From IMG/VR virus record IMGVR_UViG_3300030060_008074, positions 1 to 64,000 of that record: DNA of 64,000 nucleotides; one strand, written 5' to 3'. A program made the position numbers and the translations under genes. Positions 30,867 to 40,386 of the stretch are shown piece by piece (the stretch's first letter is position 1; each line of letters begins with the position of its first letter). A model generated the notes under the pieces. The model ran no database searches, had not been told where the DNA came from, and saw only the letters and a list, made by a program, of their open reading frames with translations. This stretch comes from a virus.

Positions 30867-31243
30867 GATATTTCCCAATCCTTAAAATCAGCTGCTAAAC
30901 AATCTATTTTGTAATCTTTTCTACCGCCTACCTTTTCTTGAATCATGTTTTTAGCAGTGTTTCTTATTCCATTTAATCCGTGAGTAAGTTCTAAATTATT
31001 TCCGTCCTTAATACCTTTTCTATAATTAGATTCATTGTGCCAAATATGTAAGTTCATCTGTGACAAAACAACTACTGCTCTAATTAGTTCAGCATCTACT
31101 CCTTCTAAATTTATATCGTGTAATATGTCCTGTATTTCTTTTGCATATTCTTCTTTATGCTCAGGAATAAATACCTCTTTTAGTTGGGCAATAGATAATC
31201 TATCTATAAGCTCAGATAGTGTTGGTAAATATTTTCTTTCCAT
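30851..31243 (-). CDS. Hypothetical phage protein, 130 aa
   Basis: The start at 31243 gives MERKYLPTLSELIDRLSIAQ and has GAGAAG upstream, with TAATG stop/start coupling to the dehydratase. The start PTLSELIDRLSIAQLKEVFI is a conserved phage pattern I recall but cannot name. Helical, acidic then basic. Probably a small accessory protein; whether it belongs to sugar synthesis is unknown. Confidence 0.5.
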   Translation of the reverse strand: MERKYLPTLSELIDRLSIAQLKEVFIPEHKEEYAKEIQDILHDINLEGVDAELIRAVVVLSQMNLHIWHNESNYRKGIKDGNNLELTHGLNGIRNTAKNMIQEKVGGRKDYKIDCLAADFKDWEISWNKK

Positions 31244-32316
31244 TATCTTCTCAAAAATTTTCTTCCGGAGCCTATTCTGTTTCTCCAATAAGTTAATAAA
31301 TCGTCCATAGTTTTTTCAAATCTTATTTCAGGCTTCCATCCAGTATGTCTTGTAAATTTATCAGTGTTTGGTACCTGTAAATCTGCATCTATAGGCCTAA
31401 GTCTGGATTTATCTGTAACTACCTCTATATTTTCAACTGTTGACTTGCTCAACAGGTAATCTAACATTTCCTTTATAGAGCAAGAATAAGAACCACCTAT
31501 ATTATAGTACTCTCCTCCTTTAGGGTTAACAGTAACTAACATGTGGTATGCTCTAACTGCATCTCTAACGTCAGACCAGGTTCTTAAAGAATCCAAGTTT
31601 CCAACATGTAATTTTGGTTCAATTAACCCAGCTTCTATCATGGCAATTTGTTTAGCAAAAGTAGATTCAGCAAATACATCTCCTCTTCTTGGCCCTGTAT
31701 GTGTAAACATTCTAGTTGTCATTATAGTCATATCATAAGCTTCTGCATAATATCTACCAACTAGGTCTGTTCCAACTTTAGATATTGCATAAGGAGATGC
31801 AGGATGAAATTTACATTCTTCATCTATTGGTATAAACTCTTTTGGTACTCTACCAAATACTTCTGATGATGCACAAACATGTATAACTGGATTATATTTA
31901 GATTTATGAATAGTATCTAATAATTTAGCAGTACCTATAATGTTTGTATCTAGGGTTTCAAATGGAGCATCAAAACTTGTTTGTGGATATGATTGAGCTG
32001 CTAAATGGAATACAAAATCAGGTCTTGATTTACCTATTGCAGTATGTAGAGATGCTATGTCATTCAAATCTCCATATATCAATTGTATCCTGTCTTGATT
32101 ATTTATTTCATCTGACAGGTGCTCTATATTTTCTAAAGAATCATTCCATCTACAAAAACCATATATGTCCCAATCAGTATTTTTTAGCAAGAAATCTGCC
32201 ATATGTGAGCCAACCATTCCAGTTATTCCTGTTATTAAAACTCTTTCTCTTCTCACATGCATTTCACCTACGTCTATAACCTCCATACCAGATTCTTCTG
32301 GACTAATTATTTTCAT
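31243..32316 (-). CDS. GDP-mannose 4,6-dehydratase family protein, 357 aa
   Basis: An extended short-chain dehydrogenase: ERVLITGITGMVGSHMADFL is the NAD(P) site, FVFHLAAQSYPQTSFDAPFE follows, and HPASPYAISKVGTDLVGRYY holds Y-x-x-x-K; a later GPRRGDVFAESTFAKQIAMI matches GDP-mannose 4,6-dehydratases. Such enzymes make 4-keto-6-deoxy sugars. Here the heptose genes suggest a GDP-heptose dehydratase as in Campylobacter and Yersinia 6-deoxyheptose pathways. The substrate cannot be read from sequence. Overlaps the transketolase subunit by 4 nt. Confidence 0.85.
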   Translation of the reverse strand: MKIISPEESGMEVIDVGEMHVRRERVLITGITGMVGSHMADFLLKNTDWDIYGFCRWNDSLENIEHLSDEINNQDRIQLIYGDLNDIASLHTAIGKSRPDFVFHLAAQSYPQTSFDAPFETLDTNIIGTAKLLDTIHKSKYNPVIHVCASSEVFGRVPKEFIPIDEECKFHPASPYAISKVGTDLVGRYYAEAYDMTIMTTRMFTHTGPRRGDVFAESTFAKQIAMIEAGLIEPKLHVGNLDSLRTWSDVRDAVRAYHMLVTVNPKGGEYYNIGGSYSCSIKEMLDYLLSKSTVENIEVVTDKSRLRPIDADLQVPNTDKFTRHTGWKPEIRFEKTMDDLLTYWRNRIGSGRKFLRR

Positions 32317-33281
32317 GATATAAAATCCTTAATCTTACTATGAATATCATCTACAGAAAGTCCATTATTATCTAGATGGTAATCTCTACTTCCGTTTTCA
32401 AAAATGTATCTCTCAGGCAAACCTATTCTTAAAATTGGTTTTTGAACATTTTCATCAGCTAAAGCTTCACAAACTGCTGAACCAAATCCTCCTGAAAGGG
32501 TTTGTTCTTCTAGTGTCACAACATAATCGTATCCAGAAAGATTTCTTGCTATCAATTCTGAGTCTAGCGGCTTTATTTTCCATAAATCATATAGAGTTAT
32601 TTCAACGCCTCCATCCTCTATAAACTTATCCCAAACCTTTCCACCTCTACCTAGCATGTAACCATAAGAAAGTAATGCAACTTTTGGCATAGTAGATTGA
32701 GGATTATCACTTAATCCAGGTTTTACAGGGTACATTCCTGCCTCTACAAAATTTGTTGAAGCGTTTGATAAATTGTAGCATCCTTCAAATTCTTCAGCAT
32801 ACTTCCTTTCTAGTCTTATGTATCTTACCTTTGGGTCATTGTATGTTAAATGTACTAAAGACTTTGCCATCTCATTATTTGTTGGAGAGTAAATCTCTAT
32901 TCCTAAAAGAGAACGCATATATGCTATATCGTCATTTGTTTCATGAGCTGGTCCTGCTGGTGCATAACCTAATGCTACTCCATTACCTAAAACAGTTATT
33001 GGATTATTTGCCATACAACAGGAATATCTTATTTGTTCAAAGCATCTAGCTGCCCATGAAGCCATGAAATAAACATAAGGCTTTTTTCCTTCTGCTGCTA
33101 ATCCTGCAGCAAAATTTATTGCGTGTTGTTCAGAAATACCTGCAGACATGAACTGATCTGGTAAATCACTTCTCCATCTGTCTAGGGCTGGTGCTCCCAT
33201 ATCAACTGAAATTAAATATACGTCTTTGTCGTTTTTAGCTATTTCAAATAGCTCTGCTATAAATGTGTCTCTTTGTGTCAT
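32313..33281 (-). CDS. Transketolase, C-terminal (pyrimidine-binding) subunit, 322 aa
   Basis: The half of transketolase that binds the thiamine pyrimidine ring. MSAGISEQHAINFAAGLAAE contains the conserved Glu, ANNPITVLGNGVALGYAPAG and GPAHETNDDIAYMRSLLG follow, and GGFGSAVCEALADENVQKPI near the end belongs to the C-terminal domain. It pairs with the adjacent N-terminal subunit (4-nt overlap) to make a split transketolase like that of many nucleotide-sugar clusters. Sedoheptulose-7-phosphate, its usual product, is the first precursor of heptoses. Confidence 0.9.
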   Translation of the reverse strand: MTQRDTFIAELFEIAKNDKDVYLISVDMGAPALDRWRSDLPDQFMSAGISEQHAINFAAGLAAEGKKPYVYFMASWAARCFEQIRYSCCMANNPITVLGNGVALGYAPAGPAHETNDDIAYMRSLLGIEIYSPTNNEMAKSLVHLTYNDPKVRYIRLERKYAEEFEGCYNLSNASTNFVEAGMYPVKPGLSDNPQSTMPKVALLSYGYMLGRGGKVWDKFIEDGGVEITLYDLWKIKPLDSELIARNLSGYDYVVTLEEQTLSGGFGSAVCEALADENVQKPILRIGLPERYIFENGSRDYHLDNNGLSVDDIHSKIKDFIS

Positions 33282-34048
33282 GATAAATCCTCCAATCCTT
33301 GTTTAATGTCTTCGTCACTACTAGGTACAATTGTATGGTATTTCCATTTTCCTTCCATATAACTAACACCCTTTCCTTTTATTGTATTTGCTAATACTAC
33401 CTGTACTCCACTGTCTTCAGAGAAAACCTCTCTTAATTCATCGAAACTATGACCATCTACAACCTTTACGTTAGGTACAAAACCTTCAAATTTTTCTTTT
33501 AATGGCTCTAATTTTAGTAACTTTTCAGTTTCACCAATAGTTCCCATTCCATTTCTATCAACTATTATTTTTAGGTTAGTTAAATTATGGTGGGTTATTG
33601 AAATCAAACTTTCCCATACTGAACCTTCATATAACTCTGCATCACCTAGTATTACATAAACATCTTTGTCTCTATTTGCAAATGCTACTCCAGACGCATA
33701 ACCAATACCATTTCCTAAAGAACCTCCTACAAAATGGCAGCCTGGTATTGAACCATCTGAATGTAGTCTCAATATTCCTCCAACCCTACAATATTTATCA
33801 AGCTCATCCTTTGGAAAGAAGTCGAAATCTGCTAGTATTGGATATATTGATGGAGAGCCATGGGCTTTTCCAAAAATAACAATATCTTTTTCATGATTAA
33901 ACGTTGTATCCTCATCATAGAATAACGATACTAAAATATCTACTGGAGATAAAGAGCTATGTAAATGTCCTATCCCATCTCTTGTTTTAATTTCAAAAAC
34001 AGTTTTTCTAACTGATTTTGCTATTTTTTCTAATTCTTTATTTTTCAT
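33278..34048 (-). CDS. Transketolase, N-terminal (pyrophosphate-binding) subunit, 256 aa
   Basis: Binds the diphosphate of thiamine: IKTRDGIGHLHSSLSPVDIL and SLGNGIGYASGVAFANRDKD are the start, and VILGDAELYEGSVWESLIS is the G-D-x-E-x-x-E-G metal site, with the following NLKIIVDRNGMGTIG. About half the normal transketolase length, as expected for the split enzyme. It overlaps the radical-SAM gene by 4 nt. Confidence 0.9.
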   Translation of the reverse strand: MKNKELEKIAKSVRKTVFEIKTRDGIGHLHSSLSPVDILVSLFYDEDTTFNHEKDIVIFGKAHGSPSIYPILADFDFFPKDELDKYCRVGGILRLHSDGSIPGCHFVGGSLGNGIGYASGVAFANRDKDVYVILGDAELYEGSVWESLISITHHNLTNLKIIVDRNGMGTIGETEKLLKLEPLKEKFEGFVPNVKVVDGHSFDELREVFSEDSGVQVVLANTIKGKGVSYMEGKWKYHTIVPSSDEDIKQGLEDLS

Positions 34049-35595
34049 AACTTATCTCCTAATATTTTTCTCTTTAATTTAAGTTTACTTTGTTCAATTA
34101 TATTATCTACTGCTACCTGTCCATATCTTTTTTTAACCCTTTCTAGGAACGGAGGATATGCATGATATTTATCGAAAGCCTCATCTCTAAATTTTAACAC
34201 TTCGGCTGGAGTGCAGTATTTTGTTGGCATTGGTTTAGTCGTGTACGCGTGGAAAGAATAACCAGCATAATCCTCTGGTAAGTCGTATCCAGCCTCAACT
34301 GCATCTTTATATAATTTACTTCCAGGTAGTGGCATCACGGCGTACGCATTCCATGCAACTGTACATAATTCTTCGCTTAAATCATATGTTTTTTGCATGG
34401 TTTCTATATTATCTGTAGGTAATCCAAATAGATAATTCGCCATTATTTCTATGTCTGCATCATGTACCTGTTGTACAACGTTTCTAATATCTACATCTTC
34501 AAATCTTCCTTTAGAAACCTCAAGCCTAACGTCTTTATCACCGCTTTCTATTCCTAAACAAAGCCATTTAATTCCTGCCTTTCTAACTAAATCTAGTATT
34601 TCAGGTCTTCTTACAGTGTCTATTCTAGAATAAGCCCACATTCTTAATTTGTCGTCTTTATTTCTTTCAGCCAACATTTCACAAAGTGGCTTATAGTACT
34701 TTGGAGCCAATAAAAACATTTCATCACTTATTCTTATCGTTTCTACCCCCATATCTATTACCTTGTCAAATTCTTTTATGATAAATTCAGGGGACCAATA
34801 TCTCATCGTATTATAGTTTGATGCAACTCCTATTTCGTCTTTATCATCTCTATTAAGAATGTTAATCATACAAAATTCACACTTAAATCTACATCCTAGT
34901 GAAGTGTATATTGCAGCGTAAGGACTTCTTTTTTCATGGTCATATTCTCCATGCCATAATGGAGACCTATATAAATCAAAAGGTTTTTTATCGTATGGCA
35001 ACAAATCCCAAGCATAACCTGGTAAATCTTCATCCATCCTACTTTGTGGAACTATTTTTTCAGGGTCTGTCAATATCGATTTTCCATCCTTTCTAAACCC
35101 TATACCCTTTATATGTTCTAATTTTGTTATGTCACTTAAATCTTCTTTTAATATATTCCATAGCGCATAAACTGCCTCATTGGTAAAAATAAAATCTAGA
35201 AAAGGTTCATTTTCCAAAACCTCGTATGGTAAAGCTTGAACATGAGAACCTGCAACAGAAATAGGAATAGTTACCCCTGCCTTCTTTATATTTTCAGCTA
35301 ATAAAACTGTACCAGACATTTGAGTAGTTCCTGAATTACAATTTTCACCGTAAACTACAAAACATATTAGTTTTGGATTGAGTTCCTTTATTCTATTTAT
35401 TGCCTGTTCGTGATTCATCCTTTCAGCTAATACATCTAGTATGGCAACATTGTATCCCTGTTTTCTACATGATTGTGCAAGTAGTAGAGCCCATGTTGGT
35501 GTACCTATACCAGAATATTTATCTGCAAGGCATTGATAAACATGTTTAGCACTACCAGGACTAATAAATAATACGTCTAATTTATTTTCTTCCAT
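34045..35595 (-). CDS. B12-binding radical SAM protein, 516 aa
   Basis: The N-terminal 150 residues have the cobalamin-binding pattern (VLFISPGSAKHVYQCLADKY then SVAGSHVQALPYEVLENEPF). The radical SAM core holds YTSLGCRFKCEFCMINIL with the C-x3-C-x2-C iron-sulfur triad, followed by DEMFLLAPKYYKPLCEMLAE and WLCLGIESGDKDVRLEVSKG. Proteins of this layout methylate unreactive carbons or rearrange skeletons in natural-product and sugar pathways. In this block it may C-methylate a sugar or its lipid carrier; it is not a standard nucleotide-sugar gene. The chemistry is inferred. Confidence 0.85.
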   Translation of the reverse strand: MEENKLDVLFISPGSAKHVYQCLADKYSGIGTPTWALLLAQSCRKQGYNVAILDVLAERMNHEQAINRIKELNPKLICFVVYGENCNSGTTQMSGTVLLAENIKKAGVTIPISVAGSHVQALPYEVLENEPFLDFIFTNEAVYALWNILKEDLSDITKLEHIKGIGFRKDGKSILTDPEKIVPQSRMDEDLPGYAWDLLPYDKKPFDLYRSPLWHGEYDHEKRSPYAAIYTSLGCRFKCEFCMINILNRDDKDEIGVASNYNTMRYWSPEFIIKEFDKVIDMGVETIRISDEMFLLAPKYYKPLCEMLAERNKDDKLRMWAYSRIDTVRRPEILDLVRKAGIKWLCLGIESGDKDVRLEVSKGRFEDVDIRNVVQQVHDADIEIMANYLFGLPTDNIETMQKTYDLSEELCTVAWNAYAVMPLPGSKLYKDAVEAGYDLPEDYAGYSFHAYTTKPMPTKYCTPAEVLKFRDEAFDKYHAYPPFLERVKKRYGQVAVDNIIEQSKLKLKRKILGDKL

Positions 35596-35610
35596 AATTT
35601 TCCTCTTTGT

Positions 35611-36123
35611 TTATGAATACATTCCTTTTGTATCTCTAACAGACAATATAGGATTTTTTATTGGCCACCAAAAGTTCCAATTTGGATCGTCCCATTTTAT
35701 TGTGAATTGCCTACCATCTACGAAGTGTGTATCTTGTTTGTAATAGTATATAGTATTATCCTCTAAAGCTAGCATAGAATTACCTATTCCTGCTGGAACA
35801 TATAGTTGATTCATATTAGAAGAACTTAAAGTAAAAGCCTGCCATTGTTTATAGGTTGGAGAATCCTTCCTATTATCTGCAAGTATAGAATAAACTGAAC
35901 CATTCAATACTGAAACTAATTTTGTTGTTTTATCATCTCCGTGTAAACCTCTCAAAACATTTTTCTTAGACACGGATATATCATCTTGAATAAACTTAGT
36001 ATTGCTACAAGCTTGTTTATGATTTTCGCTATCATATAATTCTAGATAAGTACCCCTATGGTCTTCAAAATTATCTAATACTATTCTTTTTACGCCATGT
36101 AATTTTGTATCATAACATTTCAA
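35611..36123 (-). CDS. RmlC-like sugar 3,5-epimerase family protein, 170 aa
   Basis: A cupin of the dTDP-4-dehydrorhamnose 3,5-epimerase family. LDNFEDHRGTYLELYDSENH, DISVSKKNVLRGLHGDDKTT (catalytic His) and LVSVLNGSVYSILADNRKDS are characteristic, with the Tyr in IYYYKQDTHF toward the end. Probably epimerises the 4-keto-6-deoxy sugar made by the dehydratase in the same unit. The true substrate, perhaps a heptose derivative, is inferred from context. Confidence 0.85.
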   Translation of the reverse strand: MKCYDTKLHGVKRIVLDNFEDHRGTYLELYDSENHKQACSNTKFIQDDISVSKKNVLRGLHGDDKTTKLVSVLNGSVYSILADNRKDSPTYKQWQAFTLSSSNMNQLYVPAGIGNSMLALEDNTIYYYKQDTHFVDGRQFTIKWDDPNWNFWWPIKNPILSVRDTKGMYS

Positions 36124-37067
36124 TTTTTTTCTCCTTCGTAATAACTTATTGTCTTTGGTCCTCTATAAATATCTTGGCCAAATATCTTTTTTTGAACTGA
36201 CTCATTATATTCATGTTTATGTTGGCAATTTCTAGAAAAGGCCTTTCTTATTTTATCTTCTCCATTATGGGCTCCCCATGGCCAATTCCATTTTTTTGCG
36301 AATCTTTTTTTACCTTCTTCAAAACCTATTCCAGACATACTACTATATCCAGTAAATTTTCTCTTTCCACCTATGTCATGGATATATGTCAAATTTGGAA
36401 AACAAACATTATATATTCCATTCAACATGAATTGGTGGCTAATATCATCGTCAGCATGATTAAGGTGGTAGCCTTTATCTATTTTTATATGCTCTTTCAT
36501 TAGTTTTATATTGTATCCTTTTGCCCAATCTAGTGGAGACTCTACTACAAAATAATCTTTTGACTTGTACTCTTCATATTTTGGAAGGTTAACGTACCAG
36601 CCACCGTGCTTTGATATAATATTTTTCTCTAAGCATCCTCTTCCAAATCTACCGTTTTTATCAGAGTCTGCAAAGCCAAAGCTTCCAACCTTTTCCAATA
36701 AAGTGTCTTCATGCTTAGATAATATATCATCTAGTTTATTCCAAAAGTCTTTAGTCTTAGGAAATGCATCATCGTGTACTCTAATAATCCAGTCAAAGTC
36801 GTGGTTATTTTTTTCTAGCCAATCTATTGCTTCAAACATCAGCTCATGGTGTGTTAGTCCTGAAACACTTTCTTCGTTCATCCAATGAATTCCATATTTA
36901 GCACAAACCTCTTTAGCCTTGTCTAACTGTTTTTTGTCAGAACCTACGTCATGGTTAATCATTAAAACATCCTTAAAAGAAACAGAAGAATTCTTAAATA
37001 CCATGTTTTCAAATAACTGATAATGATTTTTTGTTTGAAAATATATACAATACTTTCTATTATTCAT
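36120..37067 (-). CDS. Putative glycosyltransferase, 315 aa
   Basis: Resembles a GT-A enzyme: DWIIRVHDDAFPKTKDFWNK carries an H-D-D pair like the D-x-D donor site, GSFGFADSDKNGRFGRGCLE follows, and HLNHADDDISHQFMLNGIYN has a second acidic cluster. No family name is certain. Overlaps the HAD phosphatase by one base (TAATG) and the epimerase by 4 nt. Confidence 0.6.
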   Translation of the reverse strand: MNNRKYCIYFQTKNHYQLFENMVFKNSSVSFKDVLMINHDVGSDKKQLDKAKEVCAKYGIHWMNEESVSGLTHHELMFEAIDWLEKNNHDFDWIIRVHDDAFPKTKDFWNKLDDILSKHEDTLLEKVGSFGFADSDKNGRFGRGCLEKNIISKHGGWYVNLPKYEEYKSKDYFVVESPLDWAKGYNIKLMKEHIKIDKGYHLNHADDDISHQFMLNGIYNVCFPNLTYIHDIGGKRKFTGYSSMSGIGFEEGKKRFAKKWNWPWGAHNGEDKIRKAFSRNCQHKHEYNESVQKKIFGQDIYRGPKTISYYEGEKN

Positions 37068-37360
37068 TATATTTCCTCTATCCTCTTAGTTTTATCGCAA
37101 ATGAGTAAATCATAATCTGGCTTTTCACCTACGCTCAATTCATGGTATTGACATCCCCATTCATCTAATTGATTTGCAGTTGTCTCTAACCAATCCAATC
37201 CTGTTACTGCACCTCTTGCTGTCCAATACTTAATATAATGTCCTTTATCATATAGTTTATTTATCTTAGCTATATTTTCCATGTTAGGAATGGCATCTGG
37301 ATAATGCCTTTCTCCTTCATAAAAACAAATTGTTTCGTCTATGTCTACGTATATCTTCAT
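37067..37360 (-). CDS. HAD-type phosphatase, small, 97 aa
   Basis: MKIYVDIDETICFYEGERHY is motif I (D-x-D-x-T), YWTARGAVTG is motif II, and KPDYDLLICDK is motif III/IV. Only about 100 residues, with no cap. Phosphatases of this kind occur in capsule clusters and could dephosphorylate the 9-phosphate of a sialic acid or the heptose bisphosphate. The gene follows promoter P5 and starts 7 nt after its -10 box. Confidence 0.75.
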   Translation of the reverse strand: MKIYVDIDETICFYEGERHYPDAIPNMENIAKINKLYDKGHYIKYWTARGAVTGLDWLETTANQLDEWGCQYHELSVGEKPDYDLLICDKTKRIEEI

Positions 37361-37367
37361 ATTATTT

Positions 37368-37396
37368 AATATAACAAATTTATTTCAATCTGTAAA
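37368..37396 (-). promoter_or_regulatory. Promoter of the TTTACC-N17-TATATT family (P5)
   Basis: Minus strand: TTTACA (37396-37391), 17 nt, TATATT (37373-37368). The -35 box falls inside the last codons of the cytidylyltransferase gene (SFTD, stop). The next ATG (37360) is 7 nt after the -10 box. Confidence 0.65.
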
Positions 37397-38032
37397 ACTT
37401 TTTATGTAATTTTTTAATCTTTTTAAGTCTTCTTTATCATCTATATCAACAGAATCCTCTGAAGCCATTTCAACAAAACCAACTTTTCCAGAATAAAGAG
37501 AATTAGTTTTGATAAATGATTCTGTTTTTGTTATATAGAAAGCTCCATTTTCCTTATACCATGGTAACATATCTTGAGTCCTAGGCCGAGAACCCGGTAT
37601 AAAATTAACAGGTTCTCCGTAACTATCCCAATAAAATCCTTTTTCATTTGTGACAGATATTACAGAATCAAACCTATTCATCATTTCTATACCTTCACTA
37701 ATGTGTTTATTCGTTACCAAAGGAGTAGTTGCCTGCATTACAACTATTATTTCAGTTTTTTCTTCATCTAAAAAATGTTTTACGGCCTCTTCTGTTTTTG
37801 ATGTATCTGTGCTTATGTTTTCGGGTCTTTCAACAACCATTGCACCATATTCCTTTGCTACAGCTGATATTTTTTTACTATCTGTACTGACATACACCTC
37901 ATCAGTTAATTTTTTAGCAGTTTCTATTGAATAGGCCAATAAAGGTTTTCCATTCACATCGATAATATTTTTGTTTGGTATTCTTTTTGAACCACCCCTT
38001 GCAGGTATCAATATCTTAAAATTGCATTTCAT
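37385..38032 (-). CDS. CMP-sialic acid synthetase-like cytidylyltransferase, 215 aa
   Basis: Transfers CMP from CTP to an acidic sugar. ILIPARGGSKRIPNKNIIDV is the N-terminal nucleotide signature of NeuA and related enzymes; VSTDSKKISAVAKEYGAMVV, MQATTPLVTNKHISEGIEMM and SVDIDDKEDLKRL follow, with the metal Asp in the last. The ATG at 38032 has GGAGGTAAAT before it and is preferred to the frame's earlier ATG. The NeuB-like and GT29-like genes in the same unit make CMP-sialic acid the best guess. Confidence 0.85.
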   Translation of the reverse strand: MKCNFKILIPARGGSKRIPNKNIIDVNGKPLLAYSIETAKKLTDEVYVSTDSKKISAVAKEYGAMVVERPENISTDTSKTEEAVKHFLDEEKTEIIVVMQATTPLVTNKHISEGIEMMNRFDSVISVTNEKGFYWDSYGEPVNFIPGSRPRTQDMLPWYKENGAFYITKTESFIKTNSLYSGKVGFVEMASEDSVDIDDKEDLKRLKNYIKSFTD

Positions 38033-38948
38033 ATTTACCTCCAAATATTTCTGTAGTATCATATCTTTTTATTTGATATGGTTTTTCAAAAATGTCTCTA
38101 ATATTATTTAATCCTCTTTCCATAGTAAATCCTGAAGATAGATTTAGCTCTCTGCATGATTCAAATAATTCTTCACTTATAGCAGTTTGTTCTCCAAACG
38201 GATAACTTATAGAAGAAATTTGTTTTCCAGTTATATTATTTATGTAGTTAATTGAATCAGATATATTTTCCTTTATTTGTTTTTTATCAAGTGTACCAAA
38301 AGAAACATGATTTTTCCCATGAGTTCCTAGGCAGCCAGCTCTAGATAATTCTATTATATTTTCTTTGGACATAAATAATTCTTCACATACATCTGATTCA
38401 CTCTTTTCAGAATATTTATTAAAAGCTTCATCAATGTCTTGATAATTAGCAACAAAATTTAATAAGTATTTTATTTTTGAAGTTTCCAAATTATCAAAAG
38501 GATATTGCGACTTTACATGTTCTAAGTCTAGTGATTCTATTTCTTTTTGATATTTTTCTCTAAAGTATTCAAATATTAAATTATCACCTATATTACTTCT
38601 AAGATAGTGTATCTTATGTGTGTGAGGAATTTTTTTGTATTCTATAGTATCTGATATAGCATAAAATACGGCTGGAATACCTTTTTCTTTCAGTATACTA
38701 TACCCTGTTTCAAAAGACTCTAATAATCCATCATCAAATGTTATTAAGCAAGACTTGCTTGGCATTGAATCATTATCTAAGGTTGAAATTGCTGTGTCTA
38801 GTTCATCTATGGATATAAAATCATAACCGTTAGCGTTTATCAAATCTAACTGTTCTGTGAAGTGCTCTGGTGTGATAGGATATATCCCTTTACTAGGCAT
38901 TATTTTTCTTATGTAGTGATAATTTACAACTAATAAAACTTTATCCAT
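38016..38948 (-). CDS. Polysaccharide deacetylase (NodB-type), 310 aa
   Basis: A CE4-family zinc deacetylase. CLITFDDGLLESFETGYSIL (catalytic Asp, D-D pair) and LGTHGKNHVSFGTLDKKQIK (metal His pair H-x3-H) are the key motifs, and SISYPFGEQTAISEELF near the end is the motif-5 segment. N-terminal residues show no signal peptide, so it acts in the cytoplasm, probably on a nucleotide-linked or lipid-linked amino sugar. Works well beside the PIG-L enzyme and the formyltransferase in the same block. Confidence 0.8.
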   Translation of the reverse strand: MDKVLLVVNYHYIRKIMPSKGIYPITPEHFTEQLDLINANGYDFISIDELDTAISTLDNDSMPSKSCLITFDDGLLESFETGYSILKEKGIPAVFYAISDTIEYKKIPHTHKIHYLRSNIGDNLIFEYFREKYQKEIESLDLEHVKSQYPFDNLETSKIKYLLNFVANYQDIDEAFNKYSEKSESDVCEELFMSKENIIELSRAGCLGTHGKNHVSFGTLDKKQIKENISDSINYINNITGKQISSISYPFGEQTAISEELFESCRELNLSSGFTMERGLNNIRDIFEKPYQIKRYDTTEIFGGKYEMQF

Positions 38949-39654
38949 AGTACTTTTCCAAAACTTTTCTCAAAGATTCTTCATTAAAATCTTTTTTCTT
39001 ATAGTAAAACTTTTGTTTAATTTTATCCTGTTTTTTTGGTTGTATACTATTTTTACTATATGCTTCTAATACTCCCGGGATATTTTTTACAGATTTCATA
39101 AATAGTTTATTTGTTGTATCGTAGTAATTATCTCCATCTTCCATATCTATTTTAACAGTTTCTAATATATCTCCTCCATCAACAATCGTGTTTGCTAAAT
39201 GTATCGTTGTTCCTAAATTTTTAAGGTCATCGTTAAAAAATGTCCAAAAAAGAGTTGCTGCTCCTCTGTATCTAGGGCTCAAACCTAAATGTAAATTTAT
39301 TATCCTGTCTTTGAACGCATTACACCATTCGTCTTTTAATAATCCTGCTCCATACAATAATATATAATCAGGATTTAATTTTTTTGCCCAATCTATATTT
39401 TCTATGTCATTTACTCTGCCTGCAGGAATGCACCTTACATCACAATTAGGATAGCCGTTATATTTATTTAGATATTTTTCTTCGTACATTTTCATCTTAG
39501 AAAAATGTTCATTTACAAAACTATTTTTTCTTTGAGAATTAAAGTAGTCTGAATGGGGTTCTGTAATTATTCCTGCTACATCTAAGGTTTCGCTTAGATA
39601 ATTACAGTAATACCTATGTCTTATTTGACTTCCTGTTAAAATAACTACTTTCAT
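38941..39654 (-). CDS. Formyltransferase-family protein, 237 aa
   Basis: Has the hallmarks of folate-dependent formyltransferases: IINLHLGLSPRYRGAATLFW (the S-x-L-P-x-Y-R-G loop), LGTTIHLANTIVDGGDILE and an N-terminal LYGAGLLKDEW. Such enzymes formylate amino sugars in lipopolysaccharide and capsules (for example dTDP-4-amino-4,6-dideoxy sugars). The amino-sugar genes nearby fit. Overlaps the deacetylase by 8 nt. Confidence 0.8.
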   Translation of the reverse strand: MKVVILTGSQIRHRYYCNYLSETLDVAGIITEPHSDYFNSQRKNSFVNEHFSKMKMYEEKYLNKYNGYPNCDVRCIPAGRVNDIENIDWAKKLNPDYILLYGAGLLKDEWCNAFKDRIINLHLGLSPRYRGAATLFWTFFNDDLKNLGTTIHLANTIVDGGDILETVKIDMEDGDNYYDTTNKLFMKSVKNIPGVLEAYSKNSIQPKKQDKIKQKFYYKKKDFNEESLRKVLEKYYG

Positions 39655-40385
39655 GTTCTTATACTCAAATAGCCTTCAGACTCTAAATTTTTTGTAGCTT
39701 CTAGTTCTCCCTTAAAGCTATGAATCAATCCTCCGCATGAAAGTGGAGCCATTGTATAGTATTTAGAAGATGGAAACTCTGCATCCTGTCTTCCACCATA
39801 AAAACTATATCCATATATATTAACCTTTTTGAATAGCATTACAGCTAAAATTATGGCTATAAAACCAGTAGTTGATTCTTTACCGTTTGTTAAGGCATTA
39901 GAATATGTTTCTAGTTCTCTATCTATATAGCTTATTTTATTATTTCCATTCATATGTAAATCTAATATTCCAAATACCCTATCTAAATTTGAAGGGTAAG
40001 GTCTAACGATAAAATGTTCATTCTTTAATCTTGGAAACCATGTTGCTGAAGGAAGTCCTAATGTTCCACCTGTTTCAAAACTTATGCTAGAAAAAGTTTT
40101 TCCAGATATTAACCGTAAATCTGTTCTACTTCCAACCCAATCTTCAAAACCTTCTATTCTAGCAGCGTTTGACCTTATTATGAAATCATGGCTGTCTATT
40201 TCTTTACCTAGTTTTTTATCTAGTATGTTTGGAGCACTACCAATAACTGCACATGATTTGTCAGAAAAATCAGAATCGAAACTGTTTATACCTGTAAAGT
40301 ATGATATTACTTCATCTTTTGAGTATTTGCCATTATATTTTTTTAAGGCTTCTGCTAATTCTGTATTTTTTACAAACGTATTCAT
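39651..40385 (-). CDS. GT29-like sialyltransferase, 244 aa
   Basis: Shows both sialylmotifs. Motif L: SCAVIGSAPNILDKKLGKEI then SHDFIIRSNAARIEGFEDWV, which parallels G-N-x-x-S and the D-x-V-x-R-x-N segment. Motif S: ESTTGFIAIILAVMLFKKVN then IYGYSF. Family 29 is best known from animals and plants, with bacterial and phage relatives seen more recently. It should transfer sialic acid from CMP-sialic acid, supplied by the neighbouring genes. Two in-frame ATGs exist; 40385 follows the upstream stop by one base and is preferred to 40400. Confidence 0.7.
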   Translation of the reverse strand: MNTFVKNTELAEALKKYNGKYSKDEVISYFTGINSFDSDFSDKSCAVIGSAPNILDKKLGKEIDSHDFIIRSNAARIEGFEDWVGSRTDLRLISGKTFSSISFETGGTLGLPSATWFPRLKNEHFIVRPYPSNLDRVFGILDLHMNGNNKISYIDRELETYSNALTNGKESTTGFIAIILAVMLFKKVNIYGYSFYGGRQDAEFPSSKYYTMAPLSCGGLIHSFKGELEATKNLESEGYLSIRT

Positions 40386-40386
40386 A